Assembly: GCF_021729015.1 (NCBI RefSeq)
Contig: NZ_JAJQQZ010000001.1
Span: forward strand, 434,001-498,000
Reading direction: 5' to 3'
Origin: Halobacterium rubrum
Lineage (GTDB): Archaea > Halobacteriota > Halobacteria > Halobacteriales > Halobacteriaceae
Length of the DNA: 64,000 nt
In this document: positions 28,794-38,314 of the stretch, piece after piece
Layout of the letters: each line of letters begins with the position of its first letter
Position numbering within the stretch: the first letter of the stretch is position 1
Notes under the pieces: model-generated
Told to the model about the DNA's origin: nothing
The model's database searches: none
Seen by the model: the letters and a program-made list of their open reading frames with translations, nothing else
Translations under genes and position numbers: made by a program

Positions 28794-30230
28794 ATGGGGC
28801 TCGCTGACTACTTCGGCTTCGACGAACACGACACCGACCTGCGCACGGAAGTCGTGGCGGGCGTGACGACGTTCCTCGCGATGTCCTACATCGTCGTCGT
28901 CAACCCCGCCGTCATGACGCAGATCACGCAGGACGGCGAAGTCGTCAAACCCGGCATCGCGCTCGCGAACTACAGCTACGCCGAGACCGTCCAGATGCTG
29001 GCGGTCGTCACGCTGCTCGCGTCGGCGGTCGCCATGCTCGTCATGGCGTTCTACGCCAACCGGCCGTTCGGGCTCGCGCCCGGCCTCGGCCTCAACGCCT
29101 TCTTCGCGTTCACGGTCGTCGGCGCGCTCGGCGTTCCCTGGCAGACCGCCCTCGCCGCCGTCTTCGTCGAGGGCGTCCTGTTCATCGTCCTCACCGCGGT
29201 CGGCGCCCGCGAGTACGTCATCGGCCTCTTCCCGGAGCCGGTGAAGTTCGCCGTCGGCACCGGCATCGGGCTGTTCCTCGCCATCATCGGCCTCGAGGCG
29301 ATGGGCATCGTCGTCGGCGACGCCGGCACCATCCTCGCGCTCGGCGACCTCGCGCAGAGTCCGGTCGCCATCCTCGCCGTCGTCGGGCTGTTCTTCACGG
29401 TCGCGCTGCACGCTCGCGGCGTCACCGGCAGCATCATCATCGGCATCGTCTCCACGACCGTCGCCGGCGCCGCGCTCACGTACGCCGGCGTCGTCGAACC
29501 CGGCGTGCTCGCCGGCGACTTCGTCCGCAACGGCAGCTTCGCCGCCAGCGAACTCCCGAAGGCCCAGTACGACGTGACGCCGCTGGCCGGCGCGTTCGTC
29601 GAGGGCTTCCAGGACGTCGAAGCCTTCAGCTTCGCGCTCATCGTGTTCACGTTCTTCTTCGTGGACTTCTTCGACACCGCCGGCACGCTCGTCGGCGTCG
29701 GGCAGGCCGGCGGCTTCCTGAACGACGACGGCGACCTCCCGGACGCCGACCGCCCGCTGATGGCGGACGCGGTCGGCACCACGTTCGGCGCGATGCTCGG
29801 GACCTCGACGGTCACGACGTACGTCGAGTCCGCGACGGGCGTCGAAGAGGGCGGCCGCACCGGCATGGTCGCGCTCGTCGTCGCCGTCCTGTTCCTGCTG
29901 TCGCTGGCGGTCGTCCCGCTGGCCGCCGCAATCCCCCAGTACGCCAGCCACATCGCCCTCGTGGTCGTCGCGCTGCTGATGCTCGCGAACGTCACCGCCG
30001 TCGACTGGGACGACCTCACGCACTCGATTCCCGCTGGCCTCACCATCCTCGTGATGCCGTTCACGTACTCCATCGCGTACGGCATCGCCGCCGGCATCGT
30101 CTCCTACCCCGTCGTGAAGGTCGCGTCCGGCGAGGCCGACGACGTCGCGTTCGGTCAGTGGCTGCTCGCCGCCGCCTTCATCGTGTACTTCTACGTGCGC
30201 ACCAGCGGCGTGCTCGCTGCCGCGGTGTAG
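28794..30230 (+). CDS. AzgA-type purine nucleobase permease (NCS2 family)
   Basis: Proton-coupled importer of hypoxanthine, guanine or adenine, 478 residues. Multiple membrane helices are visible with family blocks FLAMSYIVVVNP, APGLGLNAFFAF and DFFDTAGTLVGV, and TSTVTTYVESATGV for the substrate helix. Start ATG 28794. It lies after gfcR and has its own upstream direct repeats. Purine type is known for the family; exact substrate is not visible. Confidence 0.92.
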   Translation: MGLADYFGFDEHDTDLRTEVVAGVTTFLAMSYIVVVNPAVMTQITQDGEVVKPGIALANYSYAETVQMLAVVTLLASAVAMLVMAFYANRPFGLAPGLGLNAFFAFTVVGALGVPWQTALAAVFVEGVLFIVLTAVGAREYVIGLFPEPVKFAVGTGIGLFLAIIGLEAMGIVVGDAGTILALGDLAQSPVAILAVVGLFFTVALHARGVTGSIIIGIVSTTVAGAALTYAGVVEPGVLAGDFVRNGSFAASELPKAQYDVTPLAGAFVEGFQDVEAFSFALIVFTFFFVDFFDTAGTLVGVGQAGGFLNDDGDLPDADRPLMADAVGTTFGAMLGTSTVTTYVESATGVEEGGRTGMVALVVAVLFLLSLAVVPLAAAIPQYASHIALVVVALLMLANVTAVDWDDLTHSIPAGLTILVMPFTYSIAYGIAAGIVSYPVVKVASGEADDVAFGQWLLAAAFIVYFYVRTSGVLAAAV

Positions 30231-30310
30231 CGCTCGCCGCCGCTGCGGTGAAGCGGCCGTTCCCGCTCGGTCCCCCGGGTTCTTTTGGCGTGCTCGTCTA
30301 TCGGCGAGAC

Positions 30311-30556
30311 ATGACGCTGGAACTGTACAAGCTGCCGGGCTGCCCGTACTGCGCGAAAGTCGAGACGAAACTGGACGAGCTCGGCCTCGAGTACGTCGAA
30401 CACGAGGTTCCGAGCTCGCACAGCCAGCGCGGCGAGGTCGAGGAAGTCAGCGGCCAGACCGGGGTTCCCGTACTCGTCGACCCCGACAACGGCGTCGAGG
30501 GGATGCCCGAGAGCGACGACATCGTCGAGTACCTCGACGAGCACTACGGCGCGTAA
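30311..30556 (+). CDS. Glutaredoxin
   Basis: Small thiol-disulfide carrier of 81 residues with the redox motif C11-P-Y-C14 after LYKLPG, a TGVPVLVD cis-proline block and a GMPESDDIVEYL C-terminal helix. This is the standard glutaredoxin-like fold. A TTCTTTT stretch lies about 28 bp before ATG 30311. Haloarchaea use gamma-glutamylcysteine rather than glutathione, so the natural thiol partner is inferred to differ. Confidence 0.9.
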   Translation: MTLELYKLPGCPYCAKVETKLDELGLEYVEHEVPSSHSQRGEVEEVSGQTGVPVLVDPDNGVEGMPESDDIVEYLDEHYGA

Positions 30557-30626
30557 CGACGCCGTACCCGCGCCGTCGCCGGAATCCACGCTTTTTTGCG
30601 GACGCGTTTCATGGTGACCGCTATCC

Positions 30627-31802
30627 GTGAACGTCGTCAAGCAGGTGCAGGCGACGCTGGAACAGCTCGCCACGACGCAGGCCCGCGTCGGCGCGACAGT
30701 CACGCTCGCGGTCGTCGCCGCAGTGCTCGCGTGGCTGTTCGCGCCCCGCGTCGTCCGGACCGTCCACCGCGAGGTGACGGGTCGCCTCCTCGCCAACGAG
30801 CGCGTGCCCGTGGACCTCGACTCGTTCGACATCGGGTTCCCGGTGACGTTCGTCGTGCGCACCATCCAGCTGGCGCTGTTCGTGCTGGCGTCGCTGATGG
30901 TGCTGGTCGTCTGGGGGTACGTCGACGTCGCCGTGGCGGCCGTCGAGGCCATCGTCGGCACGATTCCGCTGTTCGTGCGCGTGCTCGTCACCATCTCGCT
31001 GGTGGCGGCGACGCTCGTCGGCATCGACGTCCTCGAGGACCGCGTGGACGCGTACGCCGAGGAGTCCGACGCCCTGAATCAGCACCAGCAGGGCGTCGTG
31101 TTCCGCGTGCTGCAGGTGAGCGTGCTGGTCGCGGCGACCATCGCGTCGCTGTCCGTCTGGGGCGTGAACCTCGGCGGGCTGCTGGTCGGCGCGGGGTTCC
31201 TCGGCATCGTCATCGGTACGGCCGCCCGGACGACCATCGGCTCGCTCATCGCGGGGTTCGTGTTGATGTTCGCGCGGCCGTTCGAGATCGGTGACTGGGT
31301 CGCCATCGGCGAGGACGAGGGCACCGTCACCGACATCACCATCATCAACACGCGCATCCGGAATCCGAGCGGCGAGGAGGTCGTCATCCCGAACGAGAAC
31401 GTCCTGAACGCGACGGTGACCAACCGCACGAGTATGCAGCGGCTGCGGCTGTCGGTGGACGTCGGCGTGGACTACGACGCCGACGTCGAGGCGGCCGAAG
31501 CGGTCATGCAAGACGCGCTGGAGGACCTGAACCGCGTGCTCTCGAATCCCACCCCGCAGGTGGTGCCGAAGTCGCTGGGTGACTCGGCGGTCGTCCTGGA
31601 GTGCCGGTTCTGGATCGACCACCCGAGCCCGGCGAAGCGCGCGATGGTGACCGCCGACGTGGTGCGGGGCGTGAAGGCGGCGCTCGACGACGCCGGCATC
31701 AAGATCCCGTACCCGCAGCGCGAACTGCTCGGGCGGGAGGAGGACGGCGGCCTCGGCATCGACCACCGGGAAGGGCGTGCGGAACTGACGCGGGACCGCT
31801 GA
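30627..31802 (+). CDS. mscS: MscS-family mechanosensitive channel
   Basis: Pressure-release channel of 391 residues. Four hydrophobic segments lie at about 22-40, 70-95, 110-130 and 157-200; the last, glycine/alanine-rich (GGLLVGAGFLGIVIGTAA), is the pore helix. A beta domain (FEIGDWVAIGEDEGTVTDI, VVIPNENVLNA) and an alpha/beta C-terminal domain follow. The GTG start has a CGCTTTTTTGCG run about 30 bp upstream. Protects the cell on dilution. Confidence 0.92.
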   Translation: MNVVKQVQATLEQLATTQARVGATVTLAVVAAVLAWLFAPRVVRTVHREVTGRLLANERVPVDLDSFDIGFPVTFVVRTIQLALFVLASLMVLVVWGYVDVAVAAVEAIVGTIPLFVRVLVTISLVAATLVGIDVLEDRVDAYAEESDALNQHQQGVVFRVLQVSVLVAATIASLSVWGVNLGGLLVGAGFLGIVIGTAARTTIGSLIAGFVLMFARPFEIGDWVAIGEDEGTVTDITIINTRIRNPSGEEVVIPNENVLNATVTNRTSMQRLRLSVDVGVDYDADVEAAEAVMQDALEDLNRVLSNPTPQVVPKSLGDSAVVLECRFWIDHPSPAKRAMVTADVVRGVKAALDDAGIKIPYPQRELLGREEDGGLGIDHREGRAELTRDR

Positions 31803-31919
31803 CGTCTCGGCGTTCTCGCTTTTGCAGTGGCTTCTGCACCGGCCACACACCGGATTCGACGCGACGCAGACGGCGCTGTCGCTACGGGCCGGTCGAATGA
31901 AACTGAATCGCCGCGTCGG

Positions 31920-32234
31920 TCACTCGTCGATGTCGTAGAGCGTGATGCGCCCGGTCTGCCGGACGACGACGAAGAAGTCGTGGTACGAGAACGACACCCG
32001 GAGGCTGCCCGGGGTGTCGGGCTGGTCTGGTTCGATAACCCGGTTCAGCGCGTCGGTGTCGACGGCGTCGTGAAGTGGGTCGAGGTCGATCGGGTCGAGG
32101 TCGATGGCGTCTGCGACGGTCTCGACGACTGCGGTCGCCGGGGTGACGTCCGCCCAGGCGTAGTTTCGACTGAGCGGGGTCGTTTCGGCGAGCGTGGCGT
32201 CTCCGTCGGAAGTGCTCCGATTCGTGCTCAACAT
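31920..32234 (-). CDS. HalOD1 output-domain protein
   Basis: Protein of 104 residues matching the pattern of the haloarchaeal HalOD1 domain: AVVETVADAIDLDP, LDPLHDAVDTDALN and LRVSFSYHDFFVVV. The domain is common in haloarchaea as an output or stand-alone module; its biochemical role is unknown. ATG 32234 is supported by GTTATATTTGTG (minus strand) 27-38 bp upstream. A longer open frame reaches further upstream but runs through this promoter. Confidence 0.75.
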   Translation of the reverse strand: MLSTNRSTSDGDATLAETTPLSRNYAWADVTPATAVVETVADAIDLDPIDLDPLHDAVDTDALNRVIEPDQPDTPGSLRVSFSYHDFFVVVRQTGRITLYDIDE

Positions 32235-32260
32235 GCTCCGTACCGGACGTGTGTTACCCT

Positions 32261-32272
32261 CACAAATATAAC
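32261..32272 (-). promoter_or_regulatory. TATA box of the HalOD1 gene
   Basis: CACAAATATAAC on the plus strand (GTTATATTTGTG on the minus strand), 27-38 bp before ATG 32234. The 241-bp spacer from here to 32475 is clearly poorer in GC than its surroundings and holds no convincing gene. Confidence 0.6.
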
Positions 32273-32475
32273 TTCCGTGACTATTGTGGGGGATTCTGGT
32301 AACTACCCGGAAACCACCCTCCGAGTGCGCCGGCCTCAACACTCGAGAATACAACTTGGAAATCTAACTACAGACCGTGTACAACTCTGCACGGGTCGCC
32401 GGACAGGTGATGCTTGTACGTCATGAACAATACTGAACTCGCCGGCCGTTTACGCGCGCCGTCCCCGGGTTCCAC

Positions 32476-33438
32476 TCAGGCTTCCTGGGGGTCGCCGCGG
32501 TCCGCCAGCAGGTCCCGGAGGTCGTCGGAGTCGTCGACCTCCTCCAGTTCCTCGCGCTCCACGATGGCGGTGTCGTCGACGGACTCCCGGCTCGCCTCGT
32601 CGACGACGTAGACGGCCCGCGTGTGCGTCACCTCGCCGACGGAGCTCATGATTCGGGCGCGCTTCACCGCAGCCTCGGTGAACGACGAGTGGCCAGTGAG
32701 CAGCCGGTCCGGGCCGGCGGACTCCTCGCTGACGGCCTTGAACGGCGCCCGAACCGTCGGGTGGACCTCGAAGCCGACTCGGGCCAGCACCGAGAGCACG
32801 GGCACGTCCTCGGGGGCCGCCTCCGGGTCCTCGGGCGTCGGGTCGGCGTCCCGGACGTCCTCGGCGCCCTCCATCACGGCCACGGGCGACGTGAGCTCGC
32901 CGCCGAACAGCTCCTCGAGGCGCATCGCCACGTCGATGCTGGCGTTCATCCCGTCCTCGTACTTCGAGACCGTCCGCCGGGAGACGCCGAGCTCGGACGC
33001 GAGCTGTCCGAGGCTCAGGTCCTCGTCCTCGCGGCGGTCCGCCAGCACCTCGCCGTCGATGTTCACGTAGAGACCGCCCGGTGCTGCGTACACCAGCGGC
33101 GGCATCCCCTCGACGAACAGCTCCATGGCCGTGTCCGGGCTGAACACGGGGACGCCGTGCCGGAAGTACACCACGCCCGGGTCGAGCTCCTCGTCGCGCG
33201 TCCGCAGCCCCACTACGAGCGGGGTCGCCTGCAGGTACGTCCCGAGCCGCCGCATCTCGGCACCCGTCTCCGCGTCGAACGCGTCGATGTTGCCGAGAAT
33301 CTTCACCAGCACCACGTCGTCGCCGCGGCGCGCGGCGACGTCGAAGCTCTTCGGGCGCGTCGCACACCGGTCGCTCACCGAAAAGCCCGCGTCTGCGAGC
33401 ATCGCGGTGACGTTCTCGATGAGAGCCGACCGTGACAT
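32476..33438 (-). CDS. Archaeal HTH-type transcriptional regulator
   Basis: Protein of 320 residues matching a conserved archaeal family of putative regulators. The first ~120 residues resemble a nuclease-like or endonuclease-like fold ([21 protein letters not shown]). An XRE-type helix-turn-helix follows ([20 protein letters not shown], about residues 137-156), then an acidic C-terminal domain. CATATATG lies 24-31 bp before ATG 33438, indicating a leaderless transcript. The target genes are unknown. Confidence 0.85.
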   Translation of the reverse strand: MSRSALIENVTAMLADAGFSVSDRCATRPKSFDVAARRGDDVVLVKILGNIDAFDAETGAEMRRLGTYLQATPLVVGLRTRDEELDPGVVYFRHGVPVFSPDTAMELFVEGMPPLVYAAPGGLYVNIDGEVLADRREDEDLSLGQLASELGVSRRTVSKYEDGMNASIDVAMRLEELFGGELTSPVAVMEGAEDVRDADPTPEDPEAAPEDVPVLSVLARVGFEVHPTVRAPFKAVSEESAGPDRLLTGHSSFTEAAVKRARIMSSVGEVTHTRAVYVVDEASRESVDDTAIVEREELEEVDDSDDLRDLLADRGDPQEA

Positions 33439-33461
33439 ACTCGGTGGTAAGTCTTTCGGGC

Positions 33462-33469
33462 CATATATG
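33462..33469 (-). promoter_or_regulatory. TATA box of the HTH regulator gene
   Basis: CATATATG, symmetric, 24-31 bp before the ATG at 33438 on the minus strand. It fits a leaderless haloarchaeal promoter. Confidence 0.6.
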
Positions 33470-33590
33470 CGTTGTGACGGCGACAGCGCCGCTTGCCCCG
33501 ATTTTCCCGAGACGACACGTCGACGGCGCCCTCCTACGACCCCGCGGTTCGACCGCAACCGGAAAACCGCTGCCCACCGTACACCGCGCC

Positions 33591-34856
33591 ATGACCGTCG
33601 TGGCGCTCGACGACACCGACTCCCGGACGGCGGGGATGTGTACGACGTACGCCGCCCACCTCGTCGCCGAGGAACTCCGGGATGTCGGCGTCGACGTCGA
33701 CCGTGTCCTGCTCGTGCGCCTGAACCCCGCCGTCGCCTACAAGACCCGGGGGAACGCCGCGCTCGCCGTCCACGCCGACGTCGACCTGCTGGTCGCCCGC
33801 GACGTCGCGTCCAGAGTCGTCGAGGAGCACGCCGAGGTCGGCGACGACCGCACTAACCCCGGCGTCGTCGTCGCCCACGAGGCCGACGCGCCCCCCGCAG
33901 TCGCCGCGTTCGCCGAGCGCGCGCTCCGCGAGGACATCGACCCCGCCGAAGCGGAGGCGCTCGCGGCGGCCCACGGCTACGAGACCGCGGGCTGGGGGAA
34001 CGGCCGGGGCGTCGTCGGTGCGCTCGCCGCCGTCGGCGCGTGGACAGCGTTCGACGACTGGACCTACGAGTGCATCCACTACCGGCCACGGGACCGCTGG
34101 GGGACCGACCGAATCGTCGACGCCGAGAGCGTCTTCGACGCCGCCGACGCCGCCTACCCGGACGCCTGGGACACCGTCGACCGCGGCGAGGGCGAACTCG
34201 TCTGCGTCCCCCACACGCCCGGCCCAATCCTCTACGGCGTCCGGGGCGACGACCCCGAGACCGTCCGGTGGGTCGCCGACGAGTTCGACAGCGAGCCCGT
34301 CCACGCCAGCGAGCTGTTCGTCGCCAATCAGGGCACCGACGCCCACCTCGCCGACGCCGCGCTCGCCGACGTCGAAGACGGTCGCGCGTACCGCGTGGAC
34401 GCCACGGTAGCCGGCGGCCCCGAGACCCGCGAGGGCGGCCACGTCTTCGTCCCCGTCGAGGACGACGACGACGCGACACTGCAGTGCGTGGCGTTCGAGC
34501 CGACCAAGCGCTTCCGGGCCCACGTCCGGCGGCTGCGGCCCGGCGACCGCCTCACCGTCTGCGGCGAGGTCGCCGACGGCACCCTCAAGCTGGAGAAGTT
34601 CGCCGTCCGCGACCTCGTCACGACCGAACGCGTCACGCCCACCTGTCCCGGCTGCGGGACGAACATGGAGAGCGCGGGCGCCGACCAGGGCTACCGCTGC
34701 CGGGACTGCTCGACGACCGCGGGTGGCAAAGAGCGGCAGGCGCTCGACCGTGACCTCGACGCCGGCTGGTACGAGGTTCCGCCGTGTGCGCGCCGCCACG
34801 TCGCGAAGCCGCTGGTCCGCGAGGACTGGGATGCACCCGTCCATCCCGAGCGATAG
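33591..34856 (+). CDS. tiaS: tRNA(Ile2) 2-agmatinylcytidine synthetase
   Basis: Attaches agmatine to C34 of the tRNA-Ile with a CAU anticodon so that it reads AUA. The 421-residue protein begins with [16 protein letters not shown], a kinase-type acidic site, continues with the family's central domain ([14 protein letters not shown]), an OB-fold domain, and ends in a zinc ribbon (CPGCG...CRDC). This is the full-length archaeal architecture. Confidence 0.95.
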   Translation: MTVVALDDTDSRTAGMCTTYAAHLVAEELRDVGVDVDRVLLVRLNPAVAYKTRGNAALAVHADVDLLVARDVASRVVEEHAEVGDDRTNPGVVVAHEADAPPAVAAFAERALREDIDPAEAEALAAAHGYETAGWGNGRGVVGALAAVGAWTAFDDWTYECIHYRPRDRWGTDRIVDAESVFDAADAAYPDAWDTVDRGEGELVCVPHTPGPILYGVRGDDPETVRWVADEFDSEPVHASELFVANQGTDAHLADAALADVEDGRAYRVDATVAGGPETREGGHVFVPVEDDDDATLQCVAFEPTKRFRAHVRRLRPGDRLTVCGEVADGTLKLEKFAVRDLVTTERVTPTCPGCGTNMESAGADQGYRCRDCSTTAGGKERQALDRDLDAGWYEVPPCARRHVAKPLVREDWDAPVHPER

Positions 34857-34933
34857 GGAAGAGTTTTGCGGCGATTATCGCTCGTTCGCAGGGTGCCCCA
34901 ACGCTTTACCGTACTGTCCGAGAAGCTGTAAAT

Positions 34934-35158
34934 ATGCCACCGGGCAGCCGTACCCACCGCGACGACGACGCTGTCGCAGAGCCCGACGAACAGCCCGAGA
35001 GCGCTGCGTCCGGGCGGGTGCTCGCCCGGGTCGAGTCGGCCGACGACGGCCACGAGGAGTGCACGCTGTTCCCGGCCGACGCCGACGCCGACGAGCTCGT
35101 CACGACGTGGCTGACCGCGGCCGACGACGCGTTCGTCGACCTCGACGACTGCCGCTAG
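34934..35158 (+). CDS. Small haloarchaeal protein (DUF7511-like)
   Basis: Acidic 74-residue protein with a disordered N-terminus and a compact conserved-looking block (ECTLFPADADADELVTTWL). It resembles a haloarchaeal family of unknown role. ATG 34934 lies just after GTAAATA. Its stop overlaps the thrC stop by 4 nt on the opposite strand (the CTAG at 35155-35158), so the two genes converge with no spacer. Confidence 0.7.
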   Translation: MPPGSRTHRDDDAVAEPDEQPESAASGRVLARVESADDGHEECTLFPADADADELVTTWLTAADDAFVDLDDCR

Positions 35159-36234
35159 TCCGCCTTCAGCCCGCTCCCCGTCAGCGCGACGACCACGTCC
35201 TCGCTCCCGTCGAGTGTCCCGTTCTCGCGGTACGTTTCGAGTCCAGCGACCGCCACGGCGCTGGTCGGCTCGACGTAGAACCCGCGCTCGTGGAGCGCAG
35301 CCAGCGCCCGCTCGGTCGCCGCCTCGCCGCACGCGATTGCGTCACCGCCGGAGTTCTCGATAGCGCCGAGAAGCTGGTCGAAGCGCGCCGGCTCGCGAAT
35401 CTGGATGCCGTCGGCGACGTCGTTGCGCGCCGCCGCAGCCGGGCCGTGTAGCTCCTCGACGACCGGCGCGACGCCCTCGGCCTGCACGCCGAGCAGTCGC
35501 GGCACCTCGTCCGTCCAGCCCGCGTCCCGGAGCTTCTCGAACCCGCGGTAGGCGCCGAGGAACAGCGTCCCGTGGCCCAGCGGGAGCACGACCGCGTTCG
35601 GCACGTCCCAGTCGCGCTGCGCCGCGAGCTCGTACGCGAACGTCTCCGTGCCAGCGTAGAACGCCGGGTTCCACGCGTGGCTCGCGTACCACGCCTCGCC
35701 GCCCACGGCTTCCCGGACGCAGGCGTCCGTGACGTCCTGCCGGCTCCCCTCGACTCGCACGGGTGTCGCGCCCGCCGCCTCGATGGCGTCGAGCTTCGAC
35801 TGTTTGGCGTCCGCCGGCACGTAGATGTCGGCGTCGACGCCCGCCCGCGCGGCGTACTGCGCGATGGCCGCGCCGGCGTTCCCCGAGGAGTCCTCGACGA
35901 CGCGCTCCACCCCGAGCTCCGCCGCCCGGGAGAGCGTGAGCGCCGCGCCCCGGTCCTTGTAGCTCCCCGACGGGAACACGTAGTCGAGCTTGAACTGGGC
36001 GTCCCACGCCGCCGACTCGGCGACCGGCGTCCACCCCTCGCCGAGGGTCACCTCGCGGCCGACGGGCAGGAACGCGTCGAACGCCCACAGCCCCGCCAGC
36101 GGGTCGACGTCCGGCTTCTCGCCGTCGGGCAGCGGGCGCTCGGCGAAGTCCAGCGCGTGCCCGCACTCGGGACAGCGCCACGGCTCGTCGGCCCCCGACT
36201 CGCAGGTCGCGCCACACGACCGACACTCGAGCAT
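35155..36234 (-). CDS. thrC: Threonine synthase
   Basis: Converts O-phosphohomoserine to threonine. The 359-residue PLP enzyme has an N-terminal zinc ribbon (C4, C7, C21, C24), the PLP lysine K93 in GSYKDRGA, SSGNAGAAIAQYAA, and an LGHGTLFLG phosphate-binding loop where many homologues have a GSGG-like run. A fold-type II relative of unknown specificity is possible, but the zinc ribbon and length favour ThrC. Confidence 0.88.
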   Translation of the reverse strand: MLECRSCGATCESGADEPWRCPECGHALDFAERPLPDGEKPDVDPLAGLWAFDAFLPVGREVTLGEGWTPVAESAAWDAQFKLDYVFPSGSYKDRGAALTLSRAAELGVERVVEDSSGNAGAAIAQYAARAGVDADIYVPADAKQSKLDAIEAAGATPVRVEGSRQDVTDACVREAVGGEAWYASHAWNPAFYAGTETFAYELAAQRDWDVPNAVVLPLGHGTLFLGAYRGFEKLRDAGWTDEVPRLLGVQAEGVAPVVEELHGPAAAARNDVADGIQIREPARFDQLLGAIENSGGDAIACGEAATERALAALHERGFYVEPTSAVAVAGLETYRENGTLDGSEDVVVALTGSGLKAD

Positions 36235-36310
36235 GCCTCACCGGACGCCGCCCGCTCACCTGAGCGTGGCGGTTCCCGGAAGTGGAGCGCCGACCAGCGA
36301 CGCGCCGGTG

Positions 36311-37267
36311 TCAGTACGTGTCCACGCTCGTCCCCACCGAGCAGACGTACTCGCCGGTGGCGACCTGGGGCTTGCGGCGGGTGCGCCAGAAGATGCCGTC
36401 GGTGTCGGCGGTGACCGTCGCCTTCAGCGTGCCGAAGGGGTCGGTGACCTCGAACAGCGTGTCGCCGGCGTCGACGCGGTCGCCGAGGGCCACCTCGTAG
36501 TCGACGAGCCCGCCGACGGGGGAGCCGTAGCGGTCGAACTCCTTGGCGCGCGTCTGCGGCCCGGTCTCCAGGTCCCCGTCGAGGAAGCCGTAGTAGCGGA
36601 GGACGTTGAAGACGCCGTCGACGCCGTACCGGATCGACTCCTGGTCCCAGCCGACGCAGCCGCCGAGCTCCGGGTCGACGGTGGGGATGCCGTTGTCTGG
36701 GCCGGCGCGCGCGAGCTGACCGTCCGGCCCCTTCTGGTCGAGGACGTGCCCGCACCCGAACACCTTCGCGAGCTTGAGACACTGCGAGTGCAGCCGGTGG
36801 TGGCGGCCACACCGCACCCGGACCTCGTTGATCATCCGCGACGTCGAGGCCTGGTGGAGGTCGAGGATGAGGTCGGCGTCCTCGGCGGCCGAGAACGTCG
36901 CGTTCGCGATGCGCTCGCTCGAGGAACCGTCGGCGTTCCCGGGGTACGCCCGGTTGAGCTTCGTGTCGTCGATGGGGTTGCGGTGTTCGGCGACGTTGAA
37001 CGCAGGGAGGTTCGTGACGCCGACGACGCGCACTTCGCCGGCCAGCTCGGCGGGGTCGAGCTGGGGGACGACGCGCCGCACGACACCGACGCCGTTGAGT
37101 TCGTCGCCGTCGCTCGCTGCCTGCACGTACAGCGTCTTGCCGTCGCGTTCGCCGTTCACGACCGCGACCGGCAGCCCGAGGCTGGTGCCGTCGCGGGTCT
37201 CACCGACCGTGAGGCGGCCGGTGTCGAGTTCGCCGGGGCCGGCAGACGCGGTGCCGAGGGTCGTCAT
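36311..37267 (-). CDS. Succinylglutamate desuccinylase/aspartoacylase-like protein
   Basis: M14-type amidohydrolase family member of 318 residues. The block RNPIDDTKLNRAYPG and the later LDLHQAST match the family. The first metal site, usually Gly-x-His-Gly-x-Glu, reads QAASDGDELNG, so the expected His is Ser. The C-terminal domain has a biotinyl/lipoyl-like strand pattern (VALGDRVDAGDTLFEV). Reaction unknown; it could be a metal-site variant or a non-catalytic relative. Confidence 0.8.
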   Translation of the reverse strand: MTTLGTASAGPGELDTGRLTVGETRDGTSLGLPVAVVNGERDGKTLYVQAASDGDELNGVGVVRRVVPQLDPAELAGEVRVVGVTNLPAFNVAEHRNPIDDTKLNRAYPGNADGSSSERIANATFSAAEDADLILDLHQASTSRMINEVRVRCGRHHRLHSQCLKLAKVFGCGHVLDQKGPDGQLARAGPDNGIPTVDPELGGCVGWDQESIRYGVDGVFNVLRYYGFLDGDLETGPQTRAKEFDRYGSPVGGLVDYEVALGDRVDAGDTLFEVTDPFGTLKATVTADTDGIFWRTRRKPQVATGEYVCSVGTSVDTY

Positions 37268-37352
37268 TACGTCCTGATTCCGGCGGCCGTACCTTCAGCG
37301 ATTCGGTCGGGGAACCGACGGGGCTAAGCCCGGCCCGCCACAACCGGCGGAT

Positions 37353-37607
37353 ATGCCCGAGCGGCCCGGCGTGCAGAACCTGATGCAGACGCTGGACGTG
37401 GCGACACAGGCCAAACGCGGCCTCCTGGTGGGGGTGCTGGCCGCGGCCGCGACCTACTGGTTCTTCGTGGTGGCGTCGGGCGGGGCGGTGTACCCGACGC
37501 CGTACCTGGCGGGGCTGGCGCTCGTGCTGGCGTTCACGGTGACGCTGCTGGCGACGGCGCTGTTCACCGTCGGCGCCGCCTACCGGGTGACGAAATCTCT
37601 CGAGTAG
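37353..37607 (+). CDS. Small two-helix membrane protein
   Basis: Protein of 84 residues with a short N-terminal amphipathic stretch and two membrane helices (about 24-44 and 50-75), then a positive end. It has no recognised family. The upstream gene is divergent, and the next same-strand gene begins 77 bp after its stop. Confidence 0.65.
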   Translation: MPERPGVQNLMQTLDVATQAKRGLLVGVLAAAATYWFFVVASGGAVYPTPYLAGLALVLAFTVTLLATALFTVGAAYRVTKSLE

Positions 37608-37684
37608 CGGAGCTGACACGACCGGTGCGGGCAGCATCGCGACTGCCACAGTACTGAAATAGGTGCAGGTAGTCGCCGGGGGTG

Positions 37685-38284
37685 ATGGGTGACGACGACT
37701 TCCCGACTCGGCTCGCGGCCGCGACCGGCGACGACGGGGACGGCGGGGACGGCCTCCCCCCGGCGTCCTCCGTCGTGGCGGGCCTGCTGCGGCCGCTCCG
37801 GGGAGCCGACCGGTCGAAAGGCGGCCACCGGTACGAGACGGCCGCGACGGACCGGTCCGCGAAGCGATGGGTGTACACGACCGACGTCTCGTTGCGCGGC
37901 GTCGAGTGCACGTCGAAGCTCGTCGTCTTCCGCAGACACGGCTACGTGTACGCCTACCACGGGCTGGAGCCCGAGTCCGACGGCGGGCTGCTCGTGCGGT
38001 TCCGCGGCTCGGACTCGGAGTACGACGCCTTCGACGTCGACGAGTCGGCCGTGGACGCGCTGGAGGAGCGCCGCCGGCAGCTCGCCGCCGCGGGCGTGGT
38101 CGGGCAAGTGACCGCCGTCCAGCCGGCGGACGGCCCGGCGGGGTTCAAACTCCGGTTCGAGACCGGGGAGACGTCGATGATGGACGCGCAGTCGTTCACC
38201 GACGGCCGCGACTACGTGCAGACGCCGCTGCCCGACCTCGCGCTGACCGTGATAGAACGGGAACGCGGCTGGCTGGCGGACTGA
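37685..38284 (+). CDS. Haloarchaeal protein of unknown function
   Basis: Soluble acidic protein of 199 residues. The first ~45 residues look disordered; a beta-rich region (WVYTTDVSLRGVECTSKLVV) and a helical region follow. It is not recognised by family. ATG 37685 is used; a GTG one codon earlier is possible. Convergent with the PhoU/TrkA-C gene. Confidence 0.65.
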   Translation: MGDDDFPTRLAAATGDDGDGGDGLPPASSVVAGLLRPLRGADRSKGGHRYETAATDRSAKRWVYTTDVSLRGVECTSKLVVFRRHGYVYAYHGLEPESDGGLLVRFRGSDSEYDAFDVDESAVDALEERRRQLAAAGVVGQVTAVQPADGPAGFKLRFETGETSMMDAQSFTDGRDYVQTPLPDLALTVIERERGWLAD

Positions 38285-38314
38285 GCGCCCGCCTGTCGGC
38301 GACGAGCCGTGCTG

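Noticed and set aside
28758-30023. Long Asp/Arg/Glu-rich minus-strand frame under the purine permease
   Set aside because: Repetitive charged composition with no domain; it mirrors codon bias of the membrane protein on the plus strand.
35155-35158. Frameshift at the DUF7511-like/thrC junction
   Set aside because: Both genes end cleanly; the 4-nt overlap of opposite-strand stops is a normal convergent arrangement.
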